From Kitasatospora phosalacinea (GTDB lineage: Bacteria > Actinomycetota > Actinomycetes > Streptomycetales > Streptomycetaceae): DNA of 64,000 nucleotides. Positions 47,324 to 55,624 of this stretch are shown piece after piece. A program made the translations under genes and the position numbers. The stretch lies in the NCBI RefSeq assembly GCF_000717185.1, contig NZ_JNYE01000023.1, positions 1 through 64,000 on the forward strand. Direction: 5' to 3'. The notes beneath the pieces are model-generated. The model was given only the letters and a program-made list of their open reading frames with translations, was not told the origin of the DNA and did not search any database. Position 1 is the first letter of the stretch. Every line of letters starts with the position of its first letter.

Positions 47324-48157
47324 TCAGCGGGTGCGGTCGGAGGGTGCGGGCTTCGGGGAGGCCGTCGCCCGGGGAGCGGTGGTGCCAGGAGGTGCGGAGC
47401 CGCCCGTCCTCGGCGCGGTGGCGGTGCGGGCGGTTACCGCCTTCATCCGGGCGGCCTCCCGCGTGCTCGGCGCCGCCAGGGTCGTGACCGCCTGGGCCGG
47501 AAGCCGCGCGAGTTCGGAGGGCCGCAGGCGACGCTGCACGGGTGCTGGGCTGGTGACCGCGGCGGTGAGCGTCTCCAGGAACCAGGCGGGGGTCGCCGAG
47601 CAAGCGGTGGCGTACCAGCAGCGCCCGGGCAGGCCGACCACGAACGTGAACCGCTCCAGCTGCCGGTCCGCCTCCTCGCCGTGCCCCAGGCGTCCGATCT
47701 GCTGCTGCAGCGTGACGAGCCCGTCGGGCGAGCGGTAGACGTTCTCCCACCGCGTGGTCTCCAGACGCCAGCCGTTTGCGAGGAGGCGCTCGGCGGGGTC
47801 GAAGCCATCGGCGGGGCCGTGCATCACCGAACTGGGCGCTGCGGCGAGGGCGGTGGTCAGCTCGGTGACGATCTCGGGGGCGGCGGCGAGTTCGAGGGTC
47901 ACCTCCCAGGCGGGCGGCGCGAAGACGTCACGATGGGCGGTGAGCATCCACAGGCCGCAGTAGTCCCCTTCGGGCAGGTAGCCGAGACGGGCGGTGAAGT
48001 CGGGGGAGACGGCGAAGAAGTTCCCCGACTCCTCGCGGCTCAGGTACCAGCCGGCGTCCGACAACGGCCGGACGGCCGCGGAGGCGTCCGCGTCGGCATT
48101 CGCCAGGTAGCGGGGCGCGACCTGGTACTCACGGTGCTCTTCACGGGAGTTGGGCAC
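47324..48157 (-). CDS. Two-domain DUF317 protein with C-terminal tag (copy 2)
   Basis: A 277-aa paralogue of its neighbours, with the same order of two DUF317 domains (PRYLANADADASAAVRPLSDAGWYLSREESGNFFAVSPDFTARLGYLPEGDYCGLWML...) and then the tail ARMKAVTART at 236-245 and a basic end (DRTR). GTG 48157 is the start, 19 bp after the stop of copy 3. Conserved placement of the tail after divergent domains shows it is under selection. Function unknown. Confidence 0.82.
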   Translation of the reverse strand: MPNSREEHREYQVAPRYLANADADASAAVRPLSDAGWYLSREESGNFFAVSPDFTARLGYLPEGDYCGLWMLTAHRDVFAPPAWEVTLELAAAPEIVTELTTALAAAPSSVMHGPADGFDPAERLLANGWRLETTRWENVYRSPDGLVTLQQQIGRLGHGEEADRQLERFTFVVGLPGRCWYATACSATPAWFLETLTAAVTSPAPVQRRLRPSELARLPAQAVTTLAAPSTREAARMKAVTARTATAPRTGGSAPPGTTAPRATASPKPAPSDRTR

Positions 48158-48176
48158 AGCACGTCCTCGTTGTGGA

Positions 48177-49043
48177 TCAGCGGGCGCGGCCGGAGGGCGC
48201 GGGCTTCGGGAGCGCGACCGGCCGGGTCGCGGTGGTGTAGGCGAGCACGGAGCCGCCCGCTCGCGGCGCGGGTGCGGTGCGCGGGACGGAGAGGGAGCGG
48301 GAGGTTGCCGCCTTCATCCGGGCGACCTCCAGCGGGCTTGGTGCCACCGGGGTTGCGGTGGCCTGGGCCGGGAGCCTGGCGAGTTCGGAGCGCCGCAGGT
48401 AGCGCTGGACAGGGGCGGGGTTGGTGATCGAGGTGGTGAGGGTGTCCAGGAACCGGTCGGGGAAGTCCGAGGTGGCGGTGGCGTACCACTGGTGTCCCGG
48501 AGGGCCGACCACGAACGTCCAGCGCTCCCGGTCGCCGGTCATCTCGTCGTTGTGCCCCAGGTGTCCGAGGCGCCGGTGCAGCGTGATGAGCCTGTCAGGT
48601 GACTGGAAGGCAGCCAGCGGGGGTTTGGCTTTCTGCTGCCAGCCGTGCTCGTCGAGGAGGCGGCCGGTGAGGCCGAAGCCGCCGGTGGGGCCGTGGACCA
48701 CGGATGCGGGCGAGGCGGAGTGGGCGGCGGCGAGGGCGGTGGTCAGCTCGGCGACGATCTCGGGAGGGGCGGCGAGGTCGACGAGCATCTGCCAGGTGGC
48801 CGGGGCGAAGACGTCGTCGTGGGCAGCGATCATCCACAGGTCGCCGCGGTTGCCCTCGGGCAGGTAGCCGACGCGGACGGTGAAGTCGGGGGCGGTGACG
48901 TAGGTGTTGCCCAGCTCGTCGTGGCTCAGGGTCCAGCCCGCATCCAGCAGGGGGACCAGCGCGGCGTCGCCGGTGTAGGTGGGGTTGGCGAGGAAGCGGG
49001 GAGCGACCAGGTAGTCGCGCCCGTGGTCGGTGGGGTTCGGCAT
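48177..49043 (-). CDS. Two-domain DUF317 protein with C-terminal tag (copy 3)
   Basis: A 288-aa paralogue from ATG 49043. The first domain reads PRFLANPTYTGDAALVPLLDAGWTLSHDELGNTYVTAPDFTVRVGYLPEGN. The second ends with YLRRSELARLPAQA. The tail has ARMKAATSRS at 241-250, the same residue numbers as copy 1, and ends SGRAR. It lies 15 bp after copy 4. Tandem duplication followed by divergence is the simplest origin. Confidence 0.82.
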   Translation of the reverse strand: MPNPTDHGRDYLVAPRFLANPTYTGDAALVPLLDAGWTLSHDELGNTYVTAPDFTVRVGYLPEGNRGDLWMIAAHDDVFAPATWQMLVDLAAPPEIVAELTTALAAAHSASPASVVHGPTGGFGLTGRLLDEHGWQQKAKPPLAAFQSPDRLITLHRRLGHLGHNDEMTGDRERWTFVVGPPGHQWYATATSDFPDRFLDTLTTSITNPAPVQRYLRRSELARLPAQATATPVAPSPLEVARMKAATSRSLSVPRTAPAPRAGGSVLAYTTATRPVALPKPAPSGRAR

Positions 49044-49058
49044 GGTGGGAGTCCAGGG

Positions 49059-49835
49059 TTAGCGGCGCCGCGGGGCGGGCGCGGGCCGGGACGGCGGAAG
49101 AAGGCGGGGCCGACCCGCCTCCGTGGGAACGGGCGGGCTGGTCGAGCGGACGGACGGTCGTCGCAGCACCGTCACCCGGGCCAGGTGGCGGGCCGGGATC
49201 CCGTCGGCGCGCCGGAGGGCGGGCCCCGGGTCGCTGAAGGCCGCAGCCGCCTGGGTGAGCGGGTGGAACGGCACGCCGATCGTGAACTCTGCACACCAGG
49301 AGGGCTGTTGCGGGCTCCCGGCGAGCATGCTCCACGTCGGCGGGACCAGGCGGGCGACCTCGTCGTCGTACGGCTGGTGGCCCAGGCGGTGCCGGTAGAG
49401 GGCCCAGCCGTCCGGGGCGAGCTGGTCGTGGAAGCCCCGGGGAGAGCGGTCGCAGGGGCGCCAGCCGCGGTCGGCCAGGACCGAGGCTGGAGTGCCGACC
49501 CGGTGGAGGTAGTACTGGGTGTGCAGGTCCTCGGCGAGCGTGGTGGTGAAGGCGGCGACGACCTCGGCGGGTGTACCGGAGCTGAAGGAGGCCCGCCACA
49601 GGGGTTCGACGCCGAGCTGGTGGCGGCCGTGGACGGTCCAGGCGGCGGGGGAGCCGACGCCGCCGTCCACGGTGAGTACCGCTGTTCGGCACGGGCTGGT
49701 GAAGCGGGTTCCATCCGCGGGAGCAGGAGCGGGGGTCCAGCCGTGGACCGCGGTCAGCGGGCTGGTGACCAGTCGGCGGTCGCCGGGCCCGGCCAGGCGC
49801 AGCGGCTGGACGAGAACAGGGGCGGTGGAGGGCAC
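49059..49835 (-). CDS. DUF317-like protein (copy 4, divergent)
   Basis: A 258-aa protein from GTG 49835 with GAGGAAC upstream. It keeps the DUF317 framework (WRASFSSGTPAEVVAAFTTTLAEDLHTQYYLHRVG..., RLVPPTWSMLAGSPQQPSWCAEFTIGVPFHPLTQAAAAFSDP) but is more divergent than copies 1-3. The tail is basic and Pro-rich (ARVTVLRRPSVRSTS...RPAPAPRRR), and the tag motif is only loosely kept. First gene of the tandem array in transcription order. Confidence 0.75.
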   Translation of the reverse strand: MPSTAPVLVQPLRLAGPGDRRLVTSPLTAVHGWTPAPAPADGTRFTSPCRTAVLTVDGGVGSPAAWTVHGRHQLGVEPLWRASFSSGTPAEVVAAFTTTLAEDLHTQYYLHRVGTPASVLADRGWRPCDRSPRGFHDQLAPDGWALYRHRLGHQPYDDEVARLVPPTWSMLAGSPQQPSWCAEFTIGVPFHPLTQAAAAFSDPGPALRRADGIPARHLARVTVLRRPSVRSTSPPVPTEAGRPRLLPPSRPAPAPRRR

Positions 49836-49953
49836 CGGGAGTTCCTCGTCGAGTTCGGCGGCGGCCGGGCCCGCGCAGCGGGCACCGCGGTGCCCGGGCA
49901 GCGCGCGGACCCGGCGGCCCGGCGGTGGGCGGGTCTGCGGCGGGGCACGGCGC

Positions 49954-50763
49954 TCACCTCCCGCGGGCCGGGTGGGAAGCGGCAGTGACGGCGTACGGCA
50001 CCTGGGGCTGGGGCTGCGGGGCGTGGCTGAACAGCGAGGGCGGCACCGGGCTTCGGCGCAGCGCCGCCGCGGTGCGCGCGCCCTGCACTCCTTCGGCCGG
50101 GGCGGTGAGGGAGCGGACCTTGGCGGCCGGAGCGTGGGCGGGGCCGTTGGCGGTGTGCCGGTCGTGCCACTGCTGGAGGGCGGCGTAGACCGGTCCGAGG
50201 GCCTGGCCCGCTTCGGTCAGGGCGTACGGGCCGTGGTGTCGGCTGCCGGTCGAGACCACCAGGCCGTCGGCCTGGAGCCGGGCGAGGCGGGGCGTGATCA
50301 GCTGCCGGTAGACGCCGGACTCCGCGGCGATCCGGCTGAAGTGCATGCTGCCGCCCTCGGCCAGCAGTTGGACGATCCGGGTGGTCTCCAGCGGCTGCAG
50401 GCGCTGCAGCGCGTCCTCGATGCGGCCGGGCCGCCCCAGCATGGTCGGGGAGATGTGCTCCGACGACCACTGGGCCAGGGACCGGTAGACGGGGCCGAGG
50501 GTGAGCGCCTGCTCGCTCAGGCGGTACGGGGCGCGCTTGTCGAAGGCGTCGTCGCGGACCACCAGGCCGTCCTGGCGCATGGCGGACAGCCGCTTGCTGG
50601 CGTAGGACTCGCTGAGCGCCGGGACGTAGTCGGCGACCTCGCGCACCTGCAGCGTCGGGCCGTACCTGGCGATGGCGCGGACGATGTCGGTGGTCCAGTT
50701 CGGCGCGAGCCGGCGCAGGGCGGCTTCGACGGCCTGCGGGTCGGCGGGGGGAGTGATGGGCAT
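49954..50763 (-). CDS. Tandem HxlR-type winged-helix protein with C-terminal tag
   Basis: A 269-aa protein. Two HxlR-like wHTH domains follow each other: residues 8-95 (APNWTTDIVRAIARYGPTLQVREVADYVPALSESYASKRLSAMRQDGLVVR) and 110-200 (LQPLETTRIVQLLAEGGSMHFSRIAAESGVYRQLITPRLARLQADGLVV). The first partly loses the canonical sequence. Then comes the tag ARTAAALRRS at 229-238 and a Pro-rich end (ARGR). HxlR proteins normally bind DNA as dimers, so this fusion is a built-in dimer. ATG 50763 is the start. Confidence 0.82.
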   Translation of the reverse strand: MPITPPADPQAVEAALRRLAPNWTTDIVRAIARYGPTLQVREVADYVPALSESYASKRLSAMRQDGLVVRDDAFDKRAPYRLSEQALTLGPVYRSLAQWSSEHISPTMLGRPGRIEDALQRLQPLETTRIVQLLAEGGSMHFSRIAAESGVYRQLITPRLARLQADGLVVSTGSRHHGPYALTEAGQALGPVYAALQQWHDRHTANGPAHAPAAKVRSLTAPAEGVQGARTAAALRRSPVPPSLFSHAPQPQPQVPYAVTAASHPARGR

Positions 50764-50933
50764 GATCGGTACTCCGGTTCAACGGCTGGGAGAGGAGAAG
50801 CGAAGGGGCGGGAGAGGTGAGCCGCGACCGGGGCGGGCTCCGTAGGCACGGCGGCAAGGGAGTCGAGGTCGTCGGTGCCGAGCCGTCCGTGGATGAGGCG
50901 GTCTCCGGGGCTGGCCAGCGGACGGTGGGGGGT

Positions 50934-51593
50934 TTACTGGGTCGTCTCCAGGCGGGAGAGGAGGGAGCGGACCAGGGTGGGGAGGCTGCCGGGGCCCTCG
51001 CCGATCCGGACCTCGCTGGCGGCTTCCTCGACGATGTACTGCGCGTCCTCGATCAGGCCGCTGCTGATCTCCATGCAGGCGTCGGTGATCGCGGCGGCGG
51101 CCCGCAGCGCGCCGACGAGGACGTCGACGTAGGCGTCGGGCTCCATCCCGGCTGCGTCGGCGGCGGTGCGGATCGCGGCCGTCTCCGCGTCGTTGAAGCA
51201 GTGGTCGAAGCCCTCCTCTTCGGCGGGGGCGGGCACGGGGTGCTCCCCGGGCTCCAGCGCGGGGAGCCCGGCGCGGGTGCAGATCGCGTCGACCGACGTG
51301 GTCAGCTCGGTCAGCGACTCGGTCAGCCAGCCCAGCGCGGAGGCGTAGGAGGCCAGGGCGAACAGGCCCACGGGGGTGGTCGGCAGCGGCTCGTCGAGCA
51401 GGTCCTCCAGGCGTTCGTTCAGCTCGCCGACCACGCGGGGTCCGGCGGACAGCGGCCCGAGGAGCGGGGTGAGGTAGGAGCGGCTGGCCGGGGTGTCGTA
51501 CTCGGCGACCAGGATTCCGGCGATCGCCTGGGCGGCGTCGGTGAGCCAGCCGGCGAGGTCGCAGCGGCTGGGCAGGGCATCGGTGGTCATCAT
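50934..51593 (-). CDS. Hypothetical helical protein
   Basis: A 219-aa acidic, all-helical protein from ATG 51593 (MMTTDALPSRCDLAGWLTDAAQAIAGILVAEYDTP...). Repeated Ala/Leu/Glu helices suggest a bundle (GLFALASYASALGWLTESLTELTTSVDAICTRAG). It lacks the shared C-terminal tag found on its neighbours. The start overlaps the upstream gene stop by 4 bp. Family and function are not recognised. Confidence 0.65.
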   Translation of the reverse strand: MMTTDALPSRCDLAGWLTDAAQAIAGILVAEYDTPASRSYLTPLLGPLSAGPRVVGELNERLEDLLDEPLPTTPVGLFALASYASALGWLTESLTELTTSVDAICTRAGLPALEPGEHPVPAPAEEEGFDHCFNDAETAAIRTAADAAGMEPDAYVDVLVGALRAAAAITDACMEISSGLIEDAQYIVEEAASEVRIGEGPGSLPTLVRSLLSRLETTQ

Positions 51594-52111
51594 CGGGCCT
51601 TTCGGGGAGCGTCAGTGGCGGAGAAGCCGGGCGAGGCGGAGGTGTAGGCGATGCCGCCCTGGCGGCGGGCGTGCGCGGTGCGGGGGGAGCGGGCGCGGGC
51701 GGCTTGGACGCGGGCTTCCTGGGCTTCCCGGACGCGGGCTGCCAGCTCCGGGTCCGCGTCGGGTGCAGGGGTGTTGAGCCCGGTGCGGCCCAGCCGCTTC
51801 TGGGCGGCGTTGTAGACCGCGTACTCGTGCCGGGCCCCGGCGGCGACGAGGTAGACCTCGCGGGAGTGCTTGGAGGCGGGCGGTGCGTCGCGGAACTGCA
51901 CCACCAGGCGGTGGCTGGCCCAGTCGCCGCCCGCCCCGAGGACGATCTTGTGGCAGCCCTCCAGCCGCTCGCTGAGCCGGGTGGCGACCCGCTCGCCGTG
52001 GACCAGGTCCTGCAGGTGCAGCAGGGCCTGGTCCCGGATGGGCTCGGGCAGTCGGCGCAGGTCGGCGATGGCGTCGGGGTGTGCGGCGAAGGCGAACTTG
52101 GCGCGGCTCAC
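51590..52111 (-). CDS. RelE/ParE-like protein with extended tail
   Basis: A 173-aa protein from GTG 52111 with GGGAGG upstream. Residues 1-110 follow the RelE/ParE toxin fold: AFAAHPDAIADLRRLPEPIRDQALLHLQDLVHGE, CHKIVLGAGGDWASHRLVVQFRD and SREVYLVAAGARHEYAVYNAAQKRL. A Pro/Ala/Arg extension follows, with a divergent tag (RRQGGIAYTSASPG) and a basic end. There is no clear antitoxin next to it, so it may be a housekeeping relative or use the 219-aa neighbour. It overlaps both adjacent genes by 4 bp. Confidence 0.7.
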   Translation of the reverse strand: MSRAKFAFAAHPDAIADLRRLPEPIRDQALLHLQDLVHGERVATRLSERLEGCHKIVLGAGGDWASHRLVVQFRDAPPASKHSREVYLVAAGARHEYAVYNAAQKRLGRTGLNTPAPDADPELAARVREAQEARVQAARARSPRTAHARRQGGIAYTSASPGFSATDAPRKAR

Positions 52112-52851
52112 AGCGACCTCCCGGAGGACTGCGGGGAGTTGACGGGAACAGCGGGCGTGCTCGGAGCAGCGCCGGCCTGGGGGAGCGAGGTGGTGGTGCG
52201 GGAGAGTGCGGCGCCGGTCCGCAGAGCCTCCGCGTCCAGGCGGTACTCGGGCGCCTCGGGCAGGGGGGTGGAGCGGTCCTCCAACCAGGCGTCGACGGCG
52301 GTCCAGTCAGCGAACGCCCCCTCGCGCACCGTGTAGGTGTACTGGTCCGGCTGGAGCGACTCGAGGAACAGCCGGACGGGCAGCTCCTTGTCCTGGCGGT
52401 CGACGGCGATGCTCCAGCCCTCGACGTCGCCTCCGTCGATGACCCGGCGCTCGACGACGGCAAGCCGCTCGCCGGAGTGCCGGATGCGGTCCTCGACCCG
52501 GACGGTCAGCTCGTCGGCGGGCTTGGGGACGTCGGCGATCGGCGCGAGCGCCTCCGCCGGGCAGCCGCGGTTGATCAGCCACCTCTGGGCGAACGCGAAG
52601 GTGGCGTGCCCGGAGCCGTGCAGGCTGAACGTCCCCTGCCCGCTGTCGCGCACGACGTCGAAGGAGAAGAGGTTGGGCGTGTCGGGGGCATCCCAGGTGG
52701 CCGAGGGGTCGAAGGCGACGATGAAGCTGCGCTCGCCCACGTCGTGCTGGGAGATCGTCTGGTACCTGCAGATCCAGGTGCGGTCGTAGCCGGTGGCGCT
52801 CTGCTCGTCGGCAGCGACCAGGCCGTCGAGCCGGAAGTCGGTGTCCTTCAC
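52108..52851 (-). CDS. Hypothetical protein with C-terminal tag
   Basis: A 247-aa protein from GTG 52851 with GGAGCC upstream, overlapping the DUF4913 gene stop (GTGA). The N-terminal 140 residues are beta-rich (TWICRYQTISQHDVGERSFIVAFDPSATWDAPDTPNLFSFDVV). The C-part includes FADWTAVDAWLEDRSTPLPEAPEYRLDAEALRTGAALSRT, with the tag at 210-219, then a Pro/Ser-rich end. No known family is recognised. The long frame upstream is shadow over the DUF4913 gene. Confidence 0.68.
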   Translation of the reverse strand: MKDTDFRLDGLVAADEQSATGYDRTWICRYQTISQHDVGERSFIVAFDPSATWDAPDTPNLFSFDVVRDSGQGTFSLHGSGHATFAFAQRWLINRGCPAEALAPIADVPKPADELTVRVEDRIRHSGERLAVVERRVIDGGDVEGWSIAVDRQDKELPVRLFLESLQPDQYTYTVREGAFADWTAVDAWLEDRSTPLPEAPEYRLDAEALRTGAALSRTTTSLPQAGAAPSTPAVPVNSPQSSGRSL

Positions 52852-53429
52852 GCCGCGGCTCCCAGCTGGTCGGGCGTGGCCAGCACGCGGTGGCTGGGCC
52901 GGGACGGACTGGTGGTGCACGCGGCGAACGGCCCGTCGGGAGAGCGGAGTTGGGCCAGGGCGTGGTCGAGGTGGTCGCGGTGCCACGTCGAGGGCCCGAT
53001 GAGGCCGGCCTCCGCGTCGGTGAGCTGCTGCCAGGCCAGCCAGAGCCCGTGGAGGCGGGCGACGGCCTCCGGGTGCTCGTACCAGCGCGCGCACCAGGGC
53101 CGGGTGGAGCCGATCTCGCGCCCGTAGACGGGCAGCAGCACGTGGGTGATCCAGTTGCCCAGGGCGGCCAGTTCGGCGGCGTACTCCGCGCCGCCCATGG
53201 CCAGGATGAACACCGAGGTCGGGCCGTCGGCCTCAGCCTCGTCGGTGGATTCGGCCTCCGGTTCCTCGGCGCCGCCCGGGTCGGGGTCGCCGCCGAGGCG
53301 GTCGAGCAGGACGCCGTGCTGGCGGACCTCGGCGATGGTGCGCGCCAGCGTGCTGGCGAGGTCGTCGAGGTCCTCGTCGGCGATACGGATCGGTTCGGGC
53401 CCGGGGGAGCCCGCGGACGGGTCGGACAT
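52848..53429 (-). CDS. DUF4913-domain protein
   Basis: A 193-aa protein from ATG 53429. The C-terminal about 115 residues follow DUF4913: LGNWITHVLLPVYGREIGSTRPWCARWYEHPEAVARLHGLWLAWQQLTDAEAGLIGPSTWHRDHLDHALAQLRSPDGPFAACT. A helical N-terminus and an acidic linker (EEPEAESTDEAEADG) precede it. This domain is typical of actinomycete plasmids and integrative elements and has no known function. It overlaps the 247-aa gene, so it belongs to the same operon. Confidence 0.82.
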   Translation of the reverse strand: MSDPSAGSPGPEPIRIADEDLDDLASTLARTIAEVRQHGVLLDRLGGDPDPGGAEEPEAESTDEAEADGPTSVFILAMGGAEYAAELAALGNWITHVLLPVYGREIGSTRPWCARWYEHPEAVARLHGLWLAWQQLTDAEAGLIGPSTWHRDHLDHALAQLRSPDGPFAACTTSPSRPSHRVLATPDQLGAAA

Positions 53430-53566
53430 GGCACATCCAGGGAGGTAGGACGAACGGGGGCGGTGGACGGCGCGGGTCTTATCGGGCGGTTCACGGACGG
53501 GCTCCTGACGTGCGGGTGAGAAGAGGATCCGCGGATCCGGCGGCTTGGTCGGGCCGCGGGTCCGTG

Positions 53567-54265
53567 CTAGAGGAGGGGCCGGTAGCGGATGAGCTGGCAG
53601 CCGAGGACGAGGGCGTCGGCGAGGGTGGCGGCGAGGGGGTAGCCGGTGGCGGCGAGCCGGTCGGGGTGGTGCAGGCCGCCGCTGTGGAGCACGCCGAGCG
53701 CGCCGTTGGCGTAGGCGGCGTCCGCGTCGTCGGCCGAGTCGCCGAGCAGCAGCACCCGGTGCTCCCGTCCGGTCAGGCCGAGGGCGTCCAGGTGCGCGGC
53801 CAGCGGGCCTGCCTTGGTGCCGCCGGAGGGCCCGGTGCGACCGTCGATCCGGGTGAAGAAGTGCCCGATCCCGGCCTCGGCGACCTCACGCTGCAGGGTC
53901 CCGTGCGGGCACAGCGACAGCAGCGACTGGGTATGACCGGCCTCCTGAACCAGCGTCAGCAGTTCGACGGCGCGGCCGTGGAGCCACACGGGCTGCGCAC
54001 GCAGGTGGGCCAGGAAGGCCGCGTCGCTGGACTTCCACTCCTGTTCGGTGATCTCGCGGCCGAGCAGGCGGGCGTAGAGGGCCGAGAGCGGCATGACGCG
54101 CTCGGCCCGGTAGGTTTCCCGGTCGACGGGCGTGCCGCCGAGGGCGGGCAGCGTCGCGTTCAGCGCGGCGACGTGGTCGTCGAGGTCATCCTTGAGGGTT
54201 CCGTTCCAGTCCCAGACAACGTGCATGGGAGTGAAGGGAGTTGAATCTTCAGGGGTGATGTTCAC
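53567..54265 (-). CDS. HAD-family phosphatase (phosphoglycolate phosphatase-like)
   Basis: A 232-aa protein if started at GTG 54265; ATG 54226 (219 aa) is the alternative. Motif I VVWDWNGTL contains the nucleophilic Asp, with Asn at the second acidic position as in several HAD subgroups. Motif II is SLLSLCPHGTL, the Lys is in GTKAGPLAAHL, and motif IV is LLLGDSADDADAAYANG. A small helical cap is inserted after motif I. It lies 23 bp after an MFS gene on the same strand. The substrate is unknown. It looks like cargo of the element. Confidence 0.85.
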   Translation of the reverse strand: MNITPEDSTPFTPMHVVWDWNGTLKDDLDDHVAALNATLPALGGTPVDRETYRAERVMPLSALYARLLGREITEQEWKSSDAAFLAHLRAQPVWLHGRAVELLTLVQEAGHTQSLLSLCPHGTLQREVAEAGIGHFFTRIDGRTGPSGGTKAGPLAAHLDALGLTGREHRVLLLGDSADDADAAYANGALGVLHSGGLHHPDRLAATGYPLAATLADALVLGCQLIRYRPLL

Positions 54266-54288
54266 GGTGGTTCTTTCGCAGAGAGGTG

Positions 54289-55494
54289 TCAGGCGGGCAG
54301 GAGGTGGTGGAAGCGCCGCAGCAGCCACAGGGCGCCAGCCGCTCCGGCGAGCGGCACCAGGGCGGCGGGCAGCGGCCCGGCCGCGACGGCGAGGGAGGCC
54401 AGGCCGGTGCCGGCGGCCTGGCCGATACCGATGCAGGCGACGAGCCAGGCGGACGCCTGCGTCGAGGTGTCCTCGGGCGCGAGGCGCTCGACGGTCAAGA
54501 ACGCGGCGGCCAGCAGCGGGGCGAGGAAGCTGCCGGGCAGGAGCACCCCGAGCAGCGCGACGGCCGGCACCGGGTCGGACAGCAGCGCCGTCCACCCGGC
54601 GGCGAAGCCGGTCGCGGCGGCCACCAGGTGCCGGGCCGGAGGGCCGGGCCAGGCCCGGCGGCCGTAGGCCAGGCCGCCGAGCACGCTGCCCAGCGACAGG
54701 GCCGCGGGCATCACCCCGGCCAGCCATCCGGCGTGGTGCCGATCACCCAGGGACAGGGCGAAAACGTTCACCGCGCCGAGCGCCACACCGGTTCCCGTGA
54801 GCGCCGCGAACAGCACCCGAAGGCCCGGCGCCCGGAGCGGGCCCGCCCAGTGCCCGCCCCCGGCCGGGGCGCTCGGCGTCCACCGGGCACAGGGCGGGGA
54901 GGTGGCGACCAGGGCGGAGCCGAGCAGGCCCAGCGCCGCGGTCGCCACCAGCGCGGCGAGCGCTCCGGCCCCGGTCGCGATACCGGCGGCCAGCAGCGGG
55001 CCGGCCACGAACACCAGGCCCTGGCTGCTGCTGTCCAGCACCAGCGCGGTGCGGCGCGGAGCGGCGTCGGGAAGGACGCGGGGCCACAGCGCCCGCAGGC
55101 ACGCCGTCAGCGGCGGGGTCGCCAACCCGGCGACCAGCACGGCCAGCGCGGCGAGCACCGGGTGGCGTACCGGGCCGGTGGCGGGCAGCAGCAGGAACGC
55201 CGTGCTCGCCACCAGGGTGGAAACGAACAGGACGGCGCGCTGGCCTCGGTGGTCGACCAGGCGGCCCAGCAGCGGCTGGCCGATCGCGGCTGCCAGGCCG
55301 TACAGCGCGCCGAGCAGCCCGGCCAGCGGGAGCGGGCCGTGCTCGGCCCGCACCAGCAGCAGGATCGCGATGGGCGCCATGCCGGTGGGCAGGCGGCCGA
55401 TCAGGGTGCCGCCGAGCAGGCGGGCGACGTGCGGCGAGCCCAGGGCGGCACGGAAGGTGCTGTCCTGGGCCCGCACGGCGGGGGTGGCGCTCAA
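54289..55494 (-). CDS. MFS-family transporter
   Basis: A 401-aa membrane protein with about 12 hydrophobic helices and the MFS A-like motif GRLVDHRGQRAVL after helix 2. The TTG start at 55494 is the best in the frame. Helices include LLGGTLIGRLPTGMAPIAILLLV and LLGVLLPGSFLAPLLAAAFL. It is likely an exporter of a small metabolite or drug. It is followed at 23 bp by the HAD gene, suggesting a functional pair. A hairpin (55538-55566) separates it from the methyltransferase upstream. Confidence 0.9.
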   Translation of the reverse strand: MSATPAVRAQDSTFRAALGSPHVARLLGGTLIGRLPTGMAPIAILLLVRAEHGPLPLAGLLGALYGLAAAIGQPLLGRLVDHRGQRAVLFVSTLVASTAFLLLPATGPVRHPVLAALAVLVAGLATPPLTACLRALWPRVLPDAAPRRTALVLDSSSQGLVFVAGPLLAAGIATGAGALAALVATAALGLLGSALVATSPPCARWTPSAPAGGGHWAGPLRAPGLRVLFAALTGTGVALGAVNVFALSLGDRHHAGWLAGVMPAALSLGSVLGGLAYGRRAWPGPPARHLVAAATGFAAGWTALLSDPVPAVALLGVLLPGSFLAPLLAAAFLTVERLAPEDTSTQASAWLVACIGIGQAAGTGLASLAVAAGPLPAALVPLAGAAGALWLLRRFHHLLPA

Positions 55495-55537
55495 GAGCGG
55501 AGGTCCTTCGGTCGTGCGCGCCGGGGCAGCGCGCGGG

Positions 55538-55566
55538 CCCGGCAGCCGGTTCGTGCGGCTGCCGGG
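55538..55566 (-). terminator. 11-bp perfect hairpin terminator
   Basis: CCCGGCAGCCG (55538-55548) pairs exactly with CGGCTGCCGGG (55556-55566) around a seven-base loop. It lies 58 bp after the stop of the DNA methyltransferase gene and just upstream of the MFS start. Confidence 0.6.
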
Positions 55567-55624
55567 CAGAAGGGTCCGGAGAACGCGGGGTTTGGTCCGG
55601 CCGGGGAAAGCGGGGTAGAAGCCG

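Noticed and set aside
51590..52111. Toxin-antitoxin pair
   Set aside because: The RelE/ParE-like fold is plausible, but neither neighbour looks like an antitoxin with a DNA-binding N-domain and degradable tail, so no pair is called.
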